Assembly (NCBI RefSeq): GCF_001421435.1
Contig: NZ_LMKA01000075.1
Span: forward strand, 1-37,866
Source: Chryseobacterium sp. Leaf201
Lineage (GTDB): Bacteria > Bacteroidota > Bacteroidia > Flavobacteriales > Weeksellaceae
Direction of reading: 5' to 3'
DNA length: 37,866 nt
Shown here one piece after another: positions 8,415 to 16,081 of this stretch. The notes below the pieces were generated by a model. It did not search any database, had not been told where the DNA came from, and worked only from the letters and a program-made list of their open reading frames with translations. A program made the position numbers and the translations under genes. The stretch's first letter is position 1; every line of letters starts with the position of its first letter.

Positions 8415-8911
8415 AAAAAATACTTTTTCTGTTATTTCCCTTACTGCTGCTTTTTTCTTTTACCAAAGCGAAACATCCTTATCATGTAGGATCAGTGGAA
8501 ATTAACTATAATCCGAAGTCTAAAACTTTTGAAGTAACAGGACGTTTTTTTCTTGATGACCTTGAAAACGGGCTGAATGAAAAATACGGAAAATCACTGC
8601 ATTTCAATGATCCGAAATTTAAGGCACCGCTTCAGGAAGCACTTAAAAATTATTCAGCAGAATACTTTAAGCTTAAAGCCAACAATACATTTCTCAAAGT
8701 AAACTTCATTGGTTATGAAGAAGACCATGAATCGGTAAATATTTATCTGGAATCTGAAAAAATTGACAATCCCAAAAAGGTAGAAGCAGCCGTAAGCTTT
8801 CTTTATAACCTGTTTGACGATCAGATGAATATTGTCCACATCATTGTCAACGGAGAAAGGAAAAGTGAGAGACTGACATATCCAAACCGTTATTTATTTC
8901 AACAATTTTAG
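8411..8911 (+). CDS. Exported DUF6702-like protein
   Basis: A 166-residue protein with a signal peptide (MKKILFLLFPLLLLFSFTKA) followed by KHPYHVGSVEINYNPKSKTF, the opening I associate with DUF6702 proteins of Flavobacteriia. The remainder is predicted strand-rich with a VNGERKSERLTYPNRYLFQQF end. Function is unknown. From memory, this family often sits near HupE/UreJ and M1 peptidase genes, as here. Its ATG overlaps the toxin stop in an ATGA, so it now depends on the toxin-antitoxin transcript. Its TAG overlaps the stop of the convergent acpH-like gene. Confidence 0.8.
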   Translation: MKKILFLLFPLLLLFSFTKAKHPYHVGSVEINYNPKSKTFEVTGRFFLDDLENGLNEKYGKSLHFNDPKFKAPLQEALKNYSAEYFKLKANNTFLKVNFIGYEEDHESVNIYLESEKIDNPKKVEAAVSFLYNLFDDQMNIVHIIVNGERKSERLTYPNRYLFQQF

Positions 8912-9501
8912 TTTTCCAGCTGTAAAAGCGCGTTGATTCCTTTGGCATGTTCAAGCAGATCAGGAAAAAAATCGTCATAGCATTTTTGAAGCACATCTTT
9001 ATGGTCAAGGAAAGCTTCAAATACAGGAATGTCTTTATCTAAATACTTTGCTTTATTCAATACATTCCGCATGCTGAATTTGATATTCTGGTCCTGGCGG
9101 TAATGGTAGAGCCAGTCGTCCTGTTCCATTTTTTCAAGCATCCTTCTGAAATTTTCAGGCAGAAATTCATAATGCTCATTCAAAACCCGGTATACTTTCC
9201 GTGAATGATCTTTCCAGCCTTTTAATGTTTTTAACTGTAAATCATTGGCCACAAAGTAATCCATCGCCACATCTACAAAAGCCCCGGCATATAACCTTAC
9301 CAGAGGGGCAAATACTTTTTTGGCTTCATGGATGGCCGGATGAGAATCTGTGAAGGTATCAATGGCACGGTGCAGGGTAATCCCGTCCTGAATATCTTTC
9401 GGGAAAGAATACCGGTCTTTATTCCGGATAAAATCTTCCAGGAACTGCCCGACGATCTGCCCGTCGGTAAAAGTGAGAAAGGAATGTGCCAGATAATTCA
9501 T
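8908..9501 (-). CDS. acpH: Acyl carrier protein phosphodiesterase
   Basis: A 197-residue protein with the AcpH (DUF479) signatures: N-terminal MNYLAHSFLTF, GQFLEDFIR, GITLHRAIDTFTDSHPAI with its His/Asp cluster, and RLYAGAFVDVAMDYF. The family removes 4'-phosphopantetheine from holo-ACP in the cytosol and belongs to the HD-like metal-dependent hydrolases. It is the last gene of the radA run; its ATG overlaps the TGA of the VanW-like gene by 4 bases. The 3' end overlaps the stop of the convergent DUF6702 gene, and no terminator lies between them. Confidence 0.88.
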   Translation of the reverse strand: MNYLAHSFLTFTDGQIVGQFLEDFIRNKDRYSFPKDIQDGITLHRAIDTFTDSHPAIHEAKKVFAPLVRLYAGAFVDVAMDYFVANDLQLKTLKGWKDHSRKVYRVLNEHYEFLPENFRRMLEKMEQDDWLYHYRQDQNIKFSMRNVLNKAKYLDKDIPVFEAFLDHKDVLQKCYDDFFPDLLEHAKGINALLQLEN

Positions 9502-10205
9502 AAACGAATATAGAAATTTTTAAATAAAATCTCGTTATTGCTTAATGTTTCTACCCAGACCCCTTTTTCAGTTTCAGACGCTTTGAAACCGATTGTATGC
9601 AAAATAATTTCGTTAGGTGATATCAGGCTAAGCGAAAGATGTTCATCATTCAGGGAACATCTCAGCTGAACGGGAAACGGGAACGGATTCTCGATCTGCA
9701 GATCTTTATATCCATAAACTACGGTACAGTCTGAACCTAGGGGTGTAAAACGTTCATGCTCCTTATAAATATCCATTGAATGTGGAAATCGTTCAATAAT
9801 TTTTAAGCCGGATTTTAAAGCCAGAAAATAGATAATTGAAGAAAACTGACAAATGCCGCCGCCGAAATCACTTGAAATATGGTTTTTAATTAAATTTCTT
9901 CCCAGCCTGAAATGATTCTTTTCATCAGGCTTGCCTATTAATTTCCAGAAAGAAAAAACTTCGTTGGGCTTAATGATTAAATTGTTGATCTTATTGCTGA
10001 CAATTTGTAAATTATGAATCTTATTCTGATGGTATTCACCTTTGTTAATGACCTGCCGGAGTTCAGTCTTATGTTCTCCGATATCTTCCGGGCTGTAGCT
10101 TTTTGAATAGACATATTGAGTCTTCTTCTCACTAATATACCTCTGCAAGAGCTTTATCTGGACTTTCCAGCGGTAGGGCAGCCATTTTTTCAGTTGTCGT
10201 TTCAT
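9498..10205 (-). CDS. VanW-family protein
   Basis: A 235-residue protein from the ATG at 10205. A longer frame to 10241 exists, but 10205 creates an ATGA overlap with the methyltransferase stop and starts MKRQLKKWLPYRW, so I choose it. The VanW signature is clear: EVFSFWKLIGKPDEKNHFRLG, then DFGGGICQFSSIIYFLALKSG and IIERFPHSMDIY. The family is named from vancomycin-resistance clusters, but its biochemical role is unclear and most members are not resistance genes. No signal peptide or membrane segment is evident. It is translationally coupled on both sides (methyltransferase upstream, acpH downstream). Confidence 0.88.
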   Translation of the reverse strand: MKRQLKKWLPYRWKVQIKLLQRYISEKKTQYVYSKSYSPEDIGEHKTELRQVINKGEYHQNKIHNLQIVSNKINNLIIKPNEVFSFWKLIGKPDEKNHFRLGRNLIKNHISSDFGGGICQFSSIIYFLALKSGLKIIERFPHSMDIYKEHERFTPLGSDCTVVYGYKDLQIENPFPFPVQLRCSLNDEHLSLSLISPNEIILHTIGFKASETEKGVWVETLSNNEILFKNFYIRL

Positions 10206-10873
10206 ATTTTTTCCAGGACTGCAATATGATAGGAAGCCCATCTTTTCAGGAATGTTTTACACAGTAAAATATCCGGCAGAAGAAAATATTTCCGTATGCT
10301 TTTTGGCAGCCTATGAATCGGGAACAATAAAATTCCCTTTGTATTTTTTAATTTCCATTGACCTTCTGAGAATTGTAAAATTTCTGCAGTGTTAAAACGG
10401 TTACCGGCGTGCCAATCTTCCTGTGGAGAAATGGCTTTTCGTCTGCTTTTGGTAGGATAATCAAAGAGTAAAATCCCGCTCTTGTTTAATTTCTGATGGC
10501 ATTCATTTAAAAATAATTTTGTTTCAATTTTAGTCTGATGCATAATGACATGGAAACAAAAAATACAGTCAAATTCATCATCAAAAGGAATTTTTGAGAT
10601 TTCTCCTTTCAATAAAACTTTTCCGGGATATTTTTCCTTAGCAATATTCAGCATCTTTATACTGAAATCTGTTCCGTGAGTTGCAAAGTCCAGCAACCGG
10701 CCGGTACCGCATCCCAAATCAAGAATTCTTGAATATTTTTTATTTCTAAAAAAAGCAGTTAAGAAATTTTTTTCCTGTTGATCAATATATTGTCCATAGG
10801 AGTTTCCGAAACGGTTCTCATCATAGGTTTTCGCAAGGCTGTTGTAATAATCAAGAATACCGTTTTTCATCAT
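10202..10873 (-). CDS. Class I SAM-dependent methyltransferase
   Basis: A 223-residue Rossmann-type methyltransferase. Motif I is ILDLGCGTGRLLDF (D52 to G58), followed by TDFSIKMLNIAKEKYP (motif II) and FDCIFCFHVIMH (motif III/IV region). The C-terminal part carries KSRRKAISPQEDWHAGNRF and a basic helix-rich end. The substrate cannot be read from the sequence; small-molecule or lipid-linked targets are possible given the VanW neighbour. The start could be either of two adjacent Met codons. It begins 20 bases after the radA stop and its TGA overlaps the VanW ATG. Confidence 0.88.
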   Translation of the reverse strand: MMKNGILDYYNSLAKTYDENRFGNSYGQYIDQQEKNFLTAFFRNKKYSRILDLGCGTGRLLDFATHGTDFSIKMLNIAKEKYPGKVLLKGEISKIPFDDEFDCIFCFHVIMHQTKIETKLFLNECHQKLNKSGILLFDYPTKSRRKAISPQEDWHAGNRFNTAEILQFSEGQWKLKNTKGILLFPIHRLPKSIRKYFLLPDILLCKTFLKRWASYHIAVLEKI

Positions 10874-10893
10874 TAAATATTTGCGTTCTTGGG

Positions 10894-12243
10894 TTAGAAT
10901 AACCTTTCATGGAAATCCTCAATTTTACTCACTTCTTCAATCTTGATCCCGAATTTCTTCTTGGGAAGTTTATTTAGATTAGAGACGAAAATCTTTTCAT
11001 AGCCTAATTTCTCTGCTTCGGTAATTCTCTGCTCGGCCTGTGCAATCGGCCTGATTTCTCCGCTCAGCCCGATTTCCCCTGCAAAACAGTAATGCTCAGA
11101 GATGGCGATGTCTTCATTGGAAGAAAGGATAGAAGCTACCACGGCCAGATCCAGTGCCGGGTCATCGGTTTTAATTCCCCCGGTGATATTTAAAAAAACG
11201 TCTTTTGCACCCAACTGGAAACCTGCTCTTTTTTCCAGGACTGCTAGAAGCATATTCAGCCTCTTGGCATCAAATCCGGTAGAACTTCTTTGCGGCGTAC
11301 CATAAACGGCTGTACTTACCAGTGCCTGGATTTCCAAGAGCATCGGGCGGTTGCCCTCTAATGTGACAGCAACGGAGTTTCCGGAAAGCTCTTCAAATTT
11401 TTTGGTAATTAAGATTTCAGAAGGGTTTTTAATTTCTTTCAGTCCCTGGGAAACCATTTCATAGATCCCGATTTCGGCAGTAGACCCGAAACGGTTCTTA
11501 TTCGCTCTTAATAAACGGAAAAGATGGTTTCTGTCGCCATCAAAGTTCAGTACCACATCTACCATGTGTTCCAGTACTTTCGGGCCTGCAATCTGTCCGT
11601 CTTTGGTAATGTGGCCTACCAGAAAAACAGGGACATTGTTTTCTTTGGCGTATTTGATGATTTCATTTGAGCATTCCCTGATCTGGGAAACGGTTCCCGG
11701 TGAGCTTTCAATCAGCTGGGACTGTAAAGTCTGAATAGAATCGATGATAACGAAATCCGGCTCCAGCTTTTTCGCTTCATGAAGGATTTTTTCCAGAGAG
11801 GTTTCCGTGAAAAGAAAGCAGTTCGGATTCTGGATATCCGTTAACCGGTCGGCCCTCATCTTGATTTGTGAGGCACTTTCTTCCCCGGAAACATAAAAGA
11901 TTTTTTTCTTCATTTTCAGGGCTAACTGAAGAAGCAGGGTTGATTTGCCAATTCCCGGCTCACCACCGATTAAAGTGACAGAACCTAATACAATACCGCC
12001 TCCGAGTACCCGGTTCAGTTCTTCGGAAGGGGTTTTGATTCTCGGTTCTTCACTGGTTTCAACCTCAATGATATTGATTACGTTTTGTTTTAATTTTGAA
12101 AACGGCGGTGTTTTGGATGAGGTTTTTTCAACGACTTCCTCCACCAGGGTGTTCCATTCTCCGCAGTTCTTGCATTGTCCCATCCATTGGGAGTACTGGG
12201 TTCCGCAGTTCTGACAGAAATATGCTGTTCTTAATTTTGCCAT
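10894..12243 (-). CDS. radA: DNA repair protein RadA (Sms)
   Basis: A full-length 449-residue RadA, the ATP-driven helicase that promotes branch migration of recombination intermediates. Domains in order: a C4 zinc finger (C10, C13, C24, C27), a RecA-like ATPase with Walker A GEPGIGKST at 94-102, the RadA-specific KNRFG motif around residue 250, and a Lon-protease-like C-terminal domain from about residue 270. All key motifs are present. It heads the minus-strand run that continues into the methyltransferase, VanW and acpH genes. It is divergent from the YceI gene; no strong TAnnTTTG was found immediately upstream. Confidence 0.97.
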   Translation of the reverse strand: MAKLRTAYFCQNCGTQYSQWMGQCKNCGEWNTLVEEVVEKTSSKTPPFSKLKQNVINIIEVETSEEPRIKTPSEELNRVLGGGIVLGSVTLIGGEPGIGKSTLLLQLALKMKKKIFYVSGEESASQIKMRADRLTDIQNPNCFLFTETSLEKILHEAKKLEPDFVIIDSIQTLQSQLIESSPGTVSQIRECSNEIIKYAKENNVPVFLVGHITKDGQIAGPKVLEHMVDVVLNFDGDRNHLFRLLRANKNRFGSTAEIGIYEMVSQGLKEIKNPSEILITKKFEELSGNSVAVTLEGNRPMLLEIQALVSTAVYGTPQRSSTGFDAKRLNMLLAVLEKRAGFQLGAKDVFLNITGGIKTDDPALDLAVVASILSSNEDIAISEHYCFAGEIGLSGEIRPIAQAEQRITEAEKLGYEKIFVSNLNKLPKKKFGIKIEEVSKIEDFHERLF

Positions 12244-12333
12244 ACTGTAAAATTATGAAAAAACTCAGCATCAAAAAATTTAAATAAACAGTAAAAACTA
12301 CCATAGGTCAATGTCCGGTTATTATAATCAGCA

Positions 12334-12341
12334 TACATTTG
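12334..12341 (+). promoter_or_regulatory. Promoter -7 element for the YceI gene
   Basis: TACATTTG exactly matches TAnnTTTG and lies 27 bases upstream of the ATG at 12369. It overlaps the alternative upstream start at 12339, which argues against that longer reading frame. Confidence 0.65.
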
Positions 12342-12368
12342 TCTAAGATTAATCTAAAAATATATACA

Positions 12369-12938
12369 ATGAAAAAAGTATTCTTAACTTTTGTATTTGC
12401 ACTTTTAAGTGTTGTGGGTTTTGCACAGACCGTTTGGCAGACCGACCCGATGCATTCTTCGGTAAATTTCAATATCAAACACATGGGGATCAGCTTTGTG
12501 CAGGGAAGATTTGATAAATTTGAAGGAAAAGCCATAACGAAAGCCAGTAATCTGGACAATGCACAGCTTTCTTTCGTAGTGGAGGTAAACTCCATCAATA
12601 CAGCAGTTGAAATGAGGGATAAGCATTTGAAAAGTGCCGATTTCTTTGACAGTGAAAAGTTTCCGGCAATGACGTTTGAATCAAGCTCTTTAGCCAAGGA
12701 TAAAAACAATGTGTATACTTTAAAAGGAAAACTGACGATTAAAGATGTTTCTAAAGAGATCAGTGTTCCGGTAACGTTTGGCGGGATAACGAAGAACCAG
12801 CAGGGAAAAGAGGTAATGGGCTTCCAGACCACATTTAAAGTAAACCGTCTGGATTATAACATTAAATATGACCCAACGGGAGCGGGCGTAGCTAAAGATG
12901 TTGATGTTAACCTATATTTTGAGTTAATTAAGCAATAG
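12369..12938 (+). CDS. YceI-family periplasmic protein
   Basis: A 189-residue protein with a signal peptide (MKKVFLTFVFALLSVVGFAQ) and a complete YceI lipocalin-like domain: VWQTDPMHSSVNFNIKHMGIS, FDKFEGKA, VEVNSINTAVEMRDKHLKSA, FFDSEKFPAMTFESS, KGKLTIKDVSKEISVPVTFGG and a closing VDVNLYFEL. YceI proteins bind isoprenoid-type lipids in a beta barrel. I start at 12369 rather than 12339 because the signal peptide begins here and the promoter covers the earlier Met. It is monocistronic, with its own promoter and a strong terminator. Confidence 0.93.
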   Translation: MKKVFLTFVFALLSVVGFAQTVWQTDPMHSSVNFNIKHMGISFVQGRFDKFEGKAITKASNLDNAQLSFVVEVNSINTAVEMRDKHLKSADFFDSEKFPAMTFESSSLAKDKNNVYTLKGKLTIKDVSKEISVPVTFGGITKNQQGKEVMGFQTTFKVNRLDYNIKYDPTGAGVAKDVDVNLYFELIKQ

Positions 12939-12967
12939 GACTTTTATATATAATTTTGGTGTAGTAG

Positions 12968-12997
12968 AAAGGTTTTCAACATATTGAAAACCTTTTT
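12968..12997. terminator. Bidirectional terminator between YceI and PAP2 genes
   Basis: A perfect 12-bp stem, AAAGGTTTTCAA (12968-12979) with TTGAAAACCTTT (12984-12995), has a 4-nt loop. T-rich sequence follows on the plus strand. It serves YceI and probably also the convergent PAP2 gene. Confidence 0.9.
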
Positions 12998-13029
12998 CTT
13001 GTATAAAGATAAACTACGGGACTACTGTT

Positions 13030-13821
13030 TTACTGAATTTTTTGTGGATTACTTTTCTGATGGTAATAACCGGTAATAATGGTTACCAATGCAGGCAATA
13101 AAAGGATGAATCCCTCAGCTCCGATGTATTTACTGAGCAGTAAAGCCGCTGAAATGAGGATCCATCCTGATAGGAAATAATAATTTGCCACCCGGAAATT
13201 CCGGTATTCAGGATCATGTTTGCGATAAGGAATGATGATAAAAGTAATGTGTGCAAGAATGGCTCCGGTTAAAATATCAATCAGATGATGCTGATAAGTG
13301 GTAAGTGTCGAAACTCCCAGAAGGATCAGCCAGACCATTAAGAAAATCCGCCATTTTGTAAGCCCTTTGAATACTGACCAGAATATAAATGCAAAAGCAA
13401 TATGAAGCGATGGGGACTGGTTGAAGGGTGAATCAAAAGCTTCTAAAAACGAAAAAGGCAGTCCCAGAATAACATGCGGAACTTCAGGTTTTGCAAATGA
13501 AAACCGTAAAGGAACCGTAATGAAAAATATTCCTGCCGTAACAGTTGCAAAAATCATTCTCCATGTTAATATTTTTAATTGATTTTTATTTTTACAAGAA
13601 AAAAATACAACGCAGAAAAAAAGTCCGCTTGCCATGTACGGAATGATCGACAAAGGCATGAACGGAATAGATTTTTCAAAATCGAAAGTGAATGACGGCA
13701 CATCATCTAAAGAAGAAGCATACCACGTGCAAAAATTGTAAACAGCGATGAATACAATGGTACATAAGGTTAATGCAAAGGCCTGCTGCCGGATTTTCAG
13801 TTGCTTTTCATTCAGTCGCAT
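13030..13821 (-). CDS. PAP2-superfamily membrane phosphatase
   Basis: A 263-residue membrane protein with about six hydrophobic segments. PAP2 motifs are visible: PSLH at 137-140 (motif 2) and S171-x6-H178-x3-D182 within STLTTYQHHLIDILTG (motif 3). The Arg that usually follows the motif 3 Ser is Thr here, a variant I associate with the AUR1/YnbD-like branch. Family members dephosphorylate or transfer lipid-linked phosphate groups at the membrane; in a sphingolipid-making Bacteroidota species a role in phospholipid or sphingolipid head-group chemistry is possible but not shown. It is a single gene, convergent with YceI and divergent from pyrG. Confidence 0.85.
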   Translation of the reverse strand: MRLNEKQLKIRQQAFALTLCTIVFIAVYNFCTWYASSLDDVPSFTFDFEKSIPFMPLSIIPYMASGLFFCVVFFSCKNKNQLKILTWRMIFATVTAGIFFITVPLRFSFAKPEVPHVILGLPFSFLEAFDSPFNQSPSLHIAFAFIFWSVFKGLTKWRIFLMVWLILLGVSTLTTYQHHLIDILTGAILAHITFIIIPYRKHDPEYRNFRVANYYFLSGWILISAALLLSKYIGAEGFILLLPALVTIITGYYHQKSNPQKIQ

Positions 13822-14291
13822 TTCTTAATGTCATGATATTTAAAAATAAAGAGAGAAGGCCTGATCGTGAATTCACCATCCATTTATTTTGAAAAGTAAA
13901 ATAATTAATTTTTTGTTTTTTAACCGTCTTGGAGATAATTTTTAGGTAAGCTAAAAAAGGTTTTTGCTTAAACCATAACGATTGCAGTCAGGAAAATTCA
14001 AAAAGGTTTCAGGATTCTGCAGATAGCAGAATAAGGCAGGCTGTAATCGGATCAGCCGTAAATTTATTTTTACGTGTAAAAGAATGGTATAGGACTGAGC
14101 GGCTGTTGCAACTTTGGCTTGAGTGATATACAGAAATCATTATTTTAATGGCTTTTTTGCGTGTTGATAAGATTAAATACAGATAAAAAGTTTCGTTAAA
14201 TTTAAGAAAATAATTGCTATTTCTCAAATTGATAAATCTAAAAAATTGCTTTGTCTTTCTTTTTCCCATAACTTTGCACAAACCTAATCTA
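13822..14291. other. Long intergenic region between PAP2 and pyrG
   Basis: This 470-base stretch holds the pyrG promoter at its right end and probably the PAP2 promoter at its left. A 7-bp hairpin, ATTCTGC (14014-14020) with GCAGAAT (14026-14032), lies in the middle and has no T-tract. Short open frames here show no family features. I see no RNA gene. Confidence 0.5.
14247..14276 (+). promoter_or_regulatory. pyrG promoter
   Basis: TAACTTTG at 14269-14276 exactly matches TAnnTTTG. TTG at 14247-14249 lies 19 bases upstream, a spacing that suits the Flavobacteriia TTG/-33 element. The leader to the ATG at 14292 is 15 bases. Confidence 0.7.
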
Positions 14292-15905
14292 ATGAGTAAA
14301 AAGAATACAAAGTACATCTTTGTGACAGGAGGTGTAACTTCATCTTTGGGGAAAGGAATCGTTTCTGCTTCTCTGGGACTTCTGCTAAAATCACGCGGCT
14401 TTAATGTAACGATCCAGAAATTAGATCCTTATATTAATATCGACCCGGGAACACTGAATCCTTATGAACACGGAGAATGCTATGTAACCGAAGATGGTGC
14501 GGAAACGGATCTGGATTTAGGTCATTATGAGCGTTACCTTGATGCTCCCACTTCCCAAAACAACAACGTTACCACAGGGAAAATTTATCAGACGGTTATT
14601 GAAAAAGAAAGAAAAGGAGACTTCCTTGGGAAAACCGTTCAGGTTATTCCTCATATTACCAATGAAATTAAAAGGAGAATTAAAATCTTATCCAAACAGA
14701 ACTACGATATCATTATTACTGAAATCGGGGGAACGGTTGGCGATATTGAATCTCTGCCTTACATAGAAACAGTCCGTCAGCTGAAATGGGAACTGGGTGA
14801 GAAAAATTCCATGGTGATTCACCTTACCTTACTGCCTTATCTGGCTTCAAGCGGGGAATTAAAGACAAAACCTTCACAACACTCTGTCCGTCAGTTGATG
14901 GAAAGCGGAATTATGGCAGACGTCCTGGTATGCAGAACGGAACATAAAATCCCAAAAGACCAGAGAGCGAAACTTGCCCAGTTCTGCAATGTTCCTTTGG
15001 ATAATGTGATTGAATGTAAAGATCTTGAAACGATCTATGAAGTACCGATGTATCTTCAGAAGCAGAATTTTGATGATGTGGTTTTAAAAGAGCTGGATCT
15101 GAAAAGTGATAAGGAAGCTGATCTTAAGGACTGGAAAACATTCCTTAAAAAATTCCAGAACCCGAAAAGAACCGTAGAAATTGCATTGGTAGGAAAATAT
15201 ATTTCCCTTCAGGATTCCTATATTTCTATTGCGGAAGCTTTCAAGCATGCCGGTGCCGACTTGGAAACTGAAGTAAAGATCAGATGGGTGTACAGCGGTG
15301 ACTTAACCAGTGAAAATATCAAAGAAACTTTAGCAGGCGTAAACGGAATTTTAGTAGCTCCGGGCTTTGGCGACAGAGGGATTGAAGGAAAAATTCTGAC
15401 AGCGCAATATGCAAGGGAAAATAAAGTGCCGATGTTGGGGATCTGCCTGGGAATGCAGATTATGACGATTGAATTTGCCAGAAATGTGTTGGGATATTCA
15501 AAAGCCAACTCTATGGAATTTGATACATCTACGGAACATCCGGTGATTTCATTAATGGAAGAACAGAAAAATGTAGTAGACAAAGGAGGTACCATGCGTC
15601 TCGGAGCTTGGAAATGTTCCCTGAAAAACGGGTCTGCAATGAATGATATCTACGGAAGCAAAAATATTACGGAAAGACACCGTCACCGGTATGAATTCAA
15701 CAGTGATTATATCGGGGAGTTTGAAATGAATGGTTTCCTGGCAACAGGAACTAATCCGGAAACAGGTTTGGTGGAAGCATTGGAAATGCCGAACCACCCA
15801 TTCTATGTTGGGGTTCAGTATCACCCGGAATACAAGAGTACGGTAGCAACACCGCATCCGCTGTTCAGGGCTTTTATCAAAGCGTGCGGTAAAGAAGTAA
15901 AGTAA
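14292..15905 (+). CDS. pyrG: CTP synthase
   Basis: A 537-residue CTP synthase, which aminates UTP with glutamine-derived ammonia in pyrimidine nucleotide synthesis. The N-terminal synthetase domain has the P-loop GGVTSSLGKG (13-22) and the DPYINIDPGTLNPYEHGE region. The C-terminal class I glutamine amidotransferase domain has C385 in LGICLGMQ, with H511 and E513 in YHPEY completing the triad. The frame extends upstream to 14214, but that part overlaps the promoter; MSKKNTKYIFVTGG is the normal start. A 17-bp hairpin follows. Confidence 0.97.
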   Translation: MSKKNTKYIFVTGGVTSSLGKGIVSASLGLLLKSRGFNVTIQKLDPYINIDPGTLNPYEHGECYVTEDGAETDLDLGHYERYLDAPTSQNNNVTTGKIYQTVIEKERKGDFLGKTVQVIPHITNEIKRRIKILSKQNYDIIITEIGGTVGDIESLPYIETVRQLKWELGEKNSMVIHLTLLPYLASSGELKTKPSQHSVRQLMESGIMADVLVCRTEHKIPKDQRAKLAQFCNVPLDNVIECKDLETIYEVPMYLQKQNFDDVVLKELDLKSDKEADLKDWKTFLKKFQNPKRTVEIALVGKYISLQDSYISIAEAFKHAGADLETEVKIRWVYSGDLTSENIKETLAGVNGILVAPGFGDRGIEGKILTAQYARENKVPMLGICLGMQIMTIEFARNVLGYSKANSMEFDTSTEHPVISLMEEQKNVVDKGGTMRLGAWKCSLKNGSAMNDIYGSKNITERHRHRYEFNSDYIGEFEMNGFLATGTNPETGLVEALEMPNHPFYVGVQYHPEYKSTVATPHPLFRAFIKACGKEVK

Positions 15906-15927
15906 TTGTAAGATTACAGGCGTCATA

Positions 15928-15965
15928 AATAAACTCAGGTTGATTATTATCAGCTTGAGTTTATT
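15928..15965 (+). terminator. Long hairpin after pyrG
   Basis: Arms 15928-15944 and 15949-15965 pair over 17 bp (two G-T wobbles) with a TATT loop. The 3' arm is itself T-rich (TGAGTTTATT) and is followed by ATATAG rather than a clean T-tract. It begins 22 bases past the pyrG stop and probably ends or stabilises that transcript. Confidence 0.75.
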
Positions 15966-16008
15966 ATATAGTAATATATTATAAGGTAGAGTTTTGATAA
16001 AAAAACAG

Positions 16009-16016
16009 TATTTTTG
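16009..16016 (+). promoter_or_regulatory. Probable yidC promoter -7 element
   Basis: TATTTTTG matches TAnnTTTG, 65 bases upstream of the yidC ATG. The nearest TTTG (15993-15996) is only 12 bases away, closer than usual, so the -33 element is uncertain. Confidence 0.5.
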
Positions 16017-16025
16017 TCGACTCAA

Positions 16026-16050
16026 AATGTATAACCACATGTTATACATT
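16026..16050 (+). promoter_or_regulatory. Perfect palindrome in the yidC leader
   Basis: AATGTATAAC (16026-16035) and GTTATACATT (16041-16050) are perfect 10-bp complements with a CACAT spacer. It lies just downstream of the predicted -7 element and 31 bases before the yidC ATG. It could be an operator for a dimeric repressor or a leader RNA hairpin; it has no T-tract. Confidence 0.5.
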
Positions 16051-16081
16051 ATTTAATAGGTAAAATTTTAATTAAGATAAA

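Noticed and set aside
9498..10205. VanW-like gene as evidence of glycopeptide resistance
   Set aside because: No vanA/B-type ligase, dehydrogenase, dipeptidase or two-component genes are present; VanW homologues are widespread without resistance.
14014..14032. ATTCTGC-AGATA-GCAGAAT hairpin in the PAP2-pyrG gap as a terminator
   Set aside because: No T-tract follows on either strand and the PAP2 and pyrG genes are divergent, so neither transcript should end here.
14214..14291. N-terminal extension of pyrG
   Set aside because: It covers the TTG/TAACTTTG promoter and precedes the normal CTP synthase start.
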